Positions 62,484-64,000 of a stretch of DNA of 64,000 bases are shown piece after piece. The position numbers and the translations under genes were made by a program. How positions within the stretch are numbered: the first letter of the stretch is position 1; each line of letters starts with the position of its first letter. Location: contig OZ244803.1 in assembly GCA_965220045.1 (NCBI GenBank), positions 868,001-932,000 of the forward strand, read 5' to 3'. The DNA comes from VXOZ01 sp965220045. Its GTDB lineage: Bacteria > Chloroflexota > UBA11872 > VXOZ01. A model generated the notes under the pieces. That model worked only from the letters and a program-made list of their open reading frames with translations, did not search any database and was not told where the DNA came from.

Positions 62484-62885
62484 CTACTCCCTGTTGGCCA
62501 GGCGGCGTAACGCTTCTTCTACGGTCAGGTCACCGCTCTCCACTTCTTGAAGCGTGCTGAGACGCTCGGCCTGCTGGGTGACTTCATCCGAGGCCGGTTC
62601 GTGCCCAAGCTGGCTGATGATTTCCTCCAGTCGCGCGCGCACCGTGGGATAGGAGACCCCCAGTTCCTTCTGCACCTCGCTCATATTCCCCCGGGCAACA
62701 AGGAAGATCTCCACAAAACGTTGCTGTTCCGAGGAGAGGCGATTGAATGGATTGAGGTGAAAGTCGCCTTCCAGCGCGACACTACAGGACGAACAGCTCA
62801 GTCGCTGCACGGTGAGTTCGCTTGAGCATACAGGGCAGCGCCCAAGCACTTCAGGTGTTTGGGAACTACCCAAGATGTTTCTCAT
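62484..62885 (-). CDS. DUF2089 family regulator (zinc ribbon + helix-turn-helix)
   Basis: 133 residues from ATG 62885, with GAGGAGG six bases upstream. Two CxxC pairs (CPVC, CSSC at about 17-34) form a zinc ribbon. A helix-turn-helix follows at about 65-95 (MSEVQKELGVSYPTVRARLE). The remaining about 35 residues are acidic-helical. Probably controls the downstream DUF4097 gene and perhaps itself. Preceded by a near-consensus promoter. Confidence 0.85.
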   Translation of the reverse strand: MRNILGSSQTPEVLGRCPVCSSELTVQRLSCSSCSVALEGDFHLNPFNRLSSEQQRFVEIFLVARGNMSEVQKELGVSYPTVRARLEEIISQLGHEPASDEVTQQAERLSTLQEVESGDLTVEEALRRLANRE

Positions 62886-63270
62886 GGCATGCCTCCTCAC
62901 GAACAGTTAAAGTATTCTAAGCTTTATCTTTAGAAAATATATCAGATAGCACAGAATCTGTCAACGGAATGAGGGGAAAGTAAAGAAACTATACAACGTA
63001 GTTGATTTTGCATGCTCTCTGAATGTGTCGCTGGCGGGGATAGTCACTCGTTGCTCTCGCGACGCGTCACCATCTACGGGCGTCGCACCGCGGCAATGGC
63101 GTGGAAATGCAGGGGGAGCGGCTTGCTCTGCTATGCGCTGGCGCTGCCTGGATTCGCCAGCGGTACGTCAAGGGCACGTATGAGGAGCGTGCCATTGCGG
63201 AGGGCAGGTCGTCATGAGACAGGGCTGGGCCAGGGGACCGCGGCGGAGGCCGGCCTGGGATGATTGGTCC
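62886..63270. other. Intergenic region between the DUF2089 and moaA genes
   Basis: 385 bases; both flanking genes lie on the minus strand. Its left part is A+T-rich and holds the promoter below; the right part has no recognised feature. Confidence 0.5.
62936..62964 (-). promoter_or_regulatory. Strong sigma70-type promoter of the DUF2089/DUF4097 pair
   Basis: Minus strand TTGACA (62964-62959), 17-base spacer, TATATT (62941-62936): consensus -35 and one mismatch in -10. It lies about 50 bases before the DUF2089 ATG, in an A+T-rich stretch. Confidence 0.85.
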
Positions 63271-64000
63271 CTAGCCGCCGATCTGAGACATCGTGCGGTT
63301 CGCGCGCTGGAAGAACTCACCTTCGTTGATGCGGTGCTTGAGTTCCTTCTGCCAAATGGCGGCGCGAATGATGTGTTCTAACTCTTCGTCACTGGCTCCC
63401 TCGCGCAAGGGCATGCGCAAGTCGGTCTCGCGCACAGAAAAGAGGCAGGTGCGCAGCATGCCTTCCGCCGTCAGCCGAATGCGGTTGCAGGTCGAACAAA
63501 ACGGCTCACTCACCGGATTGATGAAACCTACCTCACCGTTGCCGTCGGCGAACCGGTAGACGCGTGACGTGGAAGAAGGATCCGTAGGAATCGGTACCAA
63601 AGGAACGGGCATGGCGCGATTGATGATGTCCAGAATTTCTTGGCCCGTGAGCACTTTCTCTTCGCGCCAGATGCCGTCCGCGTCCAAAGGCATGAACTCA
63701 ATAAAGCGCACGACATAGGGTTTGCGGCGCGCCAATTCAGCGAATGCGACAACTTCGCGTTCAGTAAAGTCGCGAATGCCCACGCAGTTCAGCTTGATTG
63801 GACTAATCGAGGGGTGTTTTTCAAGTTCTTCGAGGCCTTCCATCACGGCGTTGAGCGCATTCCGGCGCGTTATGTAGGCGAAGTTTTCGGGCACGAGGCT
63901 GTCGACACTGACGTTTATTCGGGTAAGCCCGGCTTCCGCCAACGGGCCGGCCAGAGACTTGAGCCGAAAGCCGTTTGTGGTGATGGAAAGACTCTCCAAG
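63271..64000 (-). CDS. moaA: GTP 3',8-cyclase MoaA, 5' part missing
   Basis: C-terminal 242 residues of a radical SAM enzyme that starts the molybdopterin pathway. The N-terminal CxxxCxxC radical SAM motif lies outside the window. Visible are LSITTNGF, RINVSVDSL, VRFIEFMPLD, the C-terminal iron-sulfur cysteines FCSTCNRIRLTAEGMLRTCLF, and the conserved C-terminal Gly-Gly (QIGG), which is needed for activity. The product feeds the cofactor of enzymes such as the molybdenum hydroxylase at 37-41 kb. Confidence 0.93.
   Translation of the reverse strand, partial: LESLSITTNGFRLKSLAGPLAEAGLTRINVSVDSLVPENFAYITRRNALNAVMEGLEELEKHPSISPIKLNCVGIRDFTEREVVAFAELARRKPYVVRFIEFMPLDADGIWREEKVLTGQEILDIINRAMPVPLVPIPTDPSSTSRVYRFADGNGEVGFINPVSEPFCSTCNRIRLTAEGMLRTCLFSVRETDLRMPLREGASDEELEHIIRAAIWQKELKHRINEGEFFQRANRTMSQIGG

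Noticed and set aside
1..64000. Prophage or integrative element
   Set aside because: No integrase, capsid, terminase or attachment-site duplication recognised; only MITE- and REP-like repeats.

Overview
The window looks like a chromosomal segment of a free-living or host-associated bacterium, most plausibly Chloroflexota (or a close relative). Supporting features are a moderately high G+C content, a Gram-positive-style T-box leader on the trp operon, a twin-arginine lipoprotein binding protein, a DUF2089 + YvlB-like pair, GSII-type glutamine synthetase, and an accessory gene set rich in sulfatases, Gfo/Idh/MocA oxidoreductases, TIM-barrel sugar isomerases and esterases. Short palindromic repeats of several families are scattered between and inside genes. 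This taxonomic assignment is inference; no rRNA or tRNA gene is visible.

Layout. 1-4.5 kb: end of an alpha/beta hydrolase, a PRC-barrel protein, an MFS transporter, a sugar isomerase-like protein and a methyltransferase-like protein. 4.5-13.75 kb (minus strand): a complete tryptophan cluster, trpE-G-D-C-F-(DUF2281)-trpS-B-A, behind a sigma70-type promoter, a palindromic operator-like site and a canonical T-box leader with a TGG (Trp) specifier candidate. 13.7-21.2 kb: polysaccharide deacetylase, KDPG aldolase + KDG kinase, a Nudix-like protein, a SelA/DgaE-like PLP enzyme, creatininase-like amidohydrolase and an oxidoreductase, suggesting sugar-acid and amino-sugar-acid catabolism. 21.5-37 kb: accessory catabolic genes with three visible duplications: a double-length fused esterase, tandem sulfatases and tandem oxidoreductases, the last pair separated by a MITE-like element. 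37.2-41 kb: a molybdenum hydroxylase in coxM-S-L order, of unknown substrate. 41.3-48 kb (plus strand): GSII glutamine synthetase, FmdB, HAD phosphatase, a Rossmann dehydrogenase, a PD-(D/E)XK nuclease and a SUMF1-domain protein.

48.1-59.7 kb is the most interesting block: seven tightly packed co-directional genes encoding a giant solute-binding protein with two N-terminal beta-sandwich units, two pairs of MalF/MalG-type permeases, an NHL-TPR-YIP1 membrane protein and a DUF5696-like protein whose barrel-like domain is interrupted by two transmembrane helices. No ATPase is encoded with it. It reads as one cell-surface machine for binding, possibly cleaving, and importing a glycan, but no substrate can be assigned.

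60-64 kb: a penicillin-binding D,D-carboxypeptidase, an envelope-stress-like pair (DUF2089 regulator + DUF4097 protein) behind a near-consensus promoter, and the 3' part of moaA. MoaA (molybdopterin synthesis) fits with the molybdenum hydroxylase at 37-41 kb.
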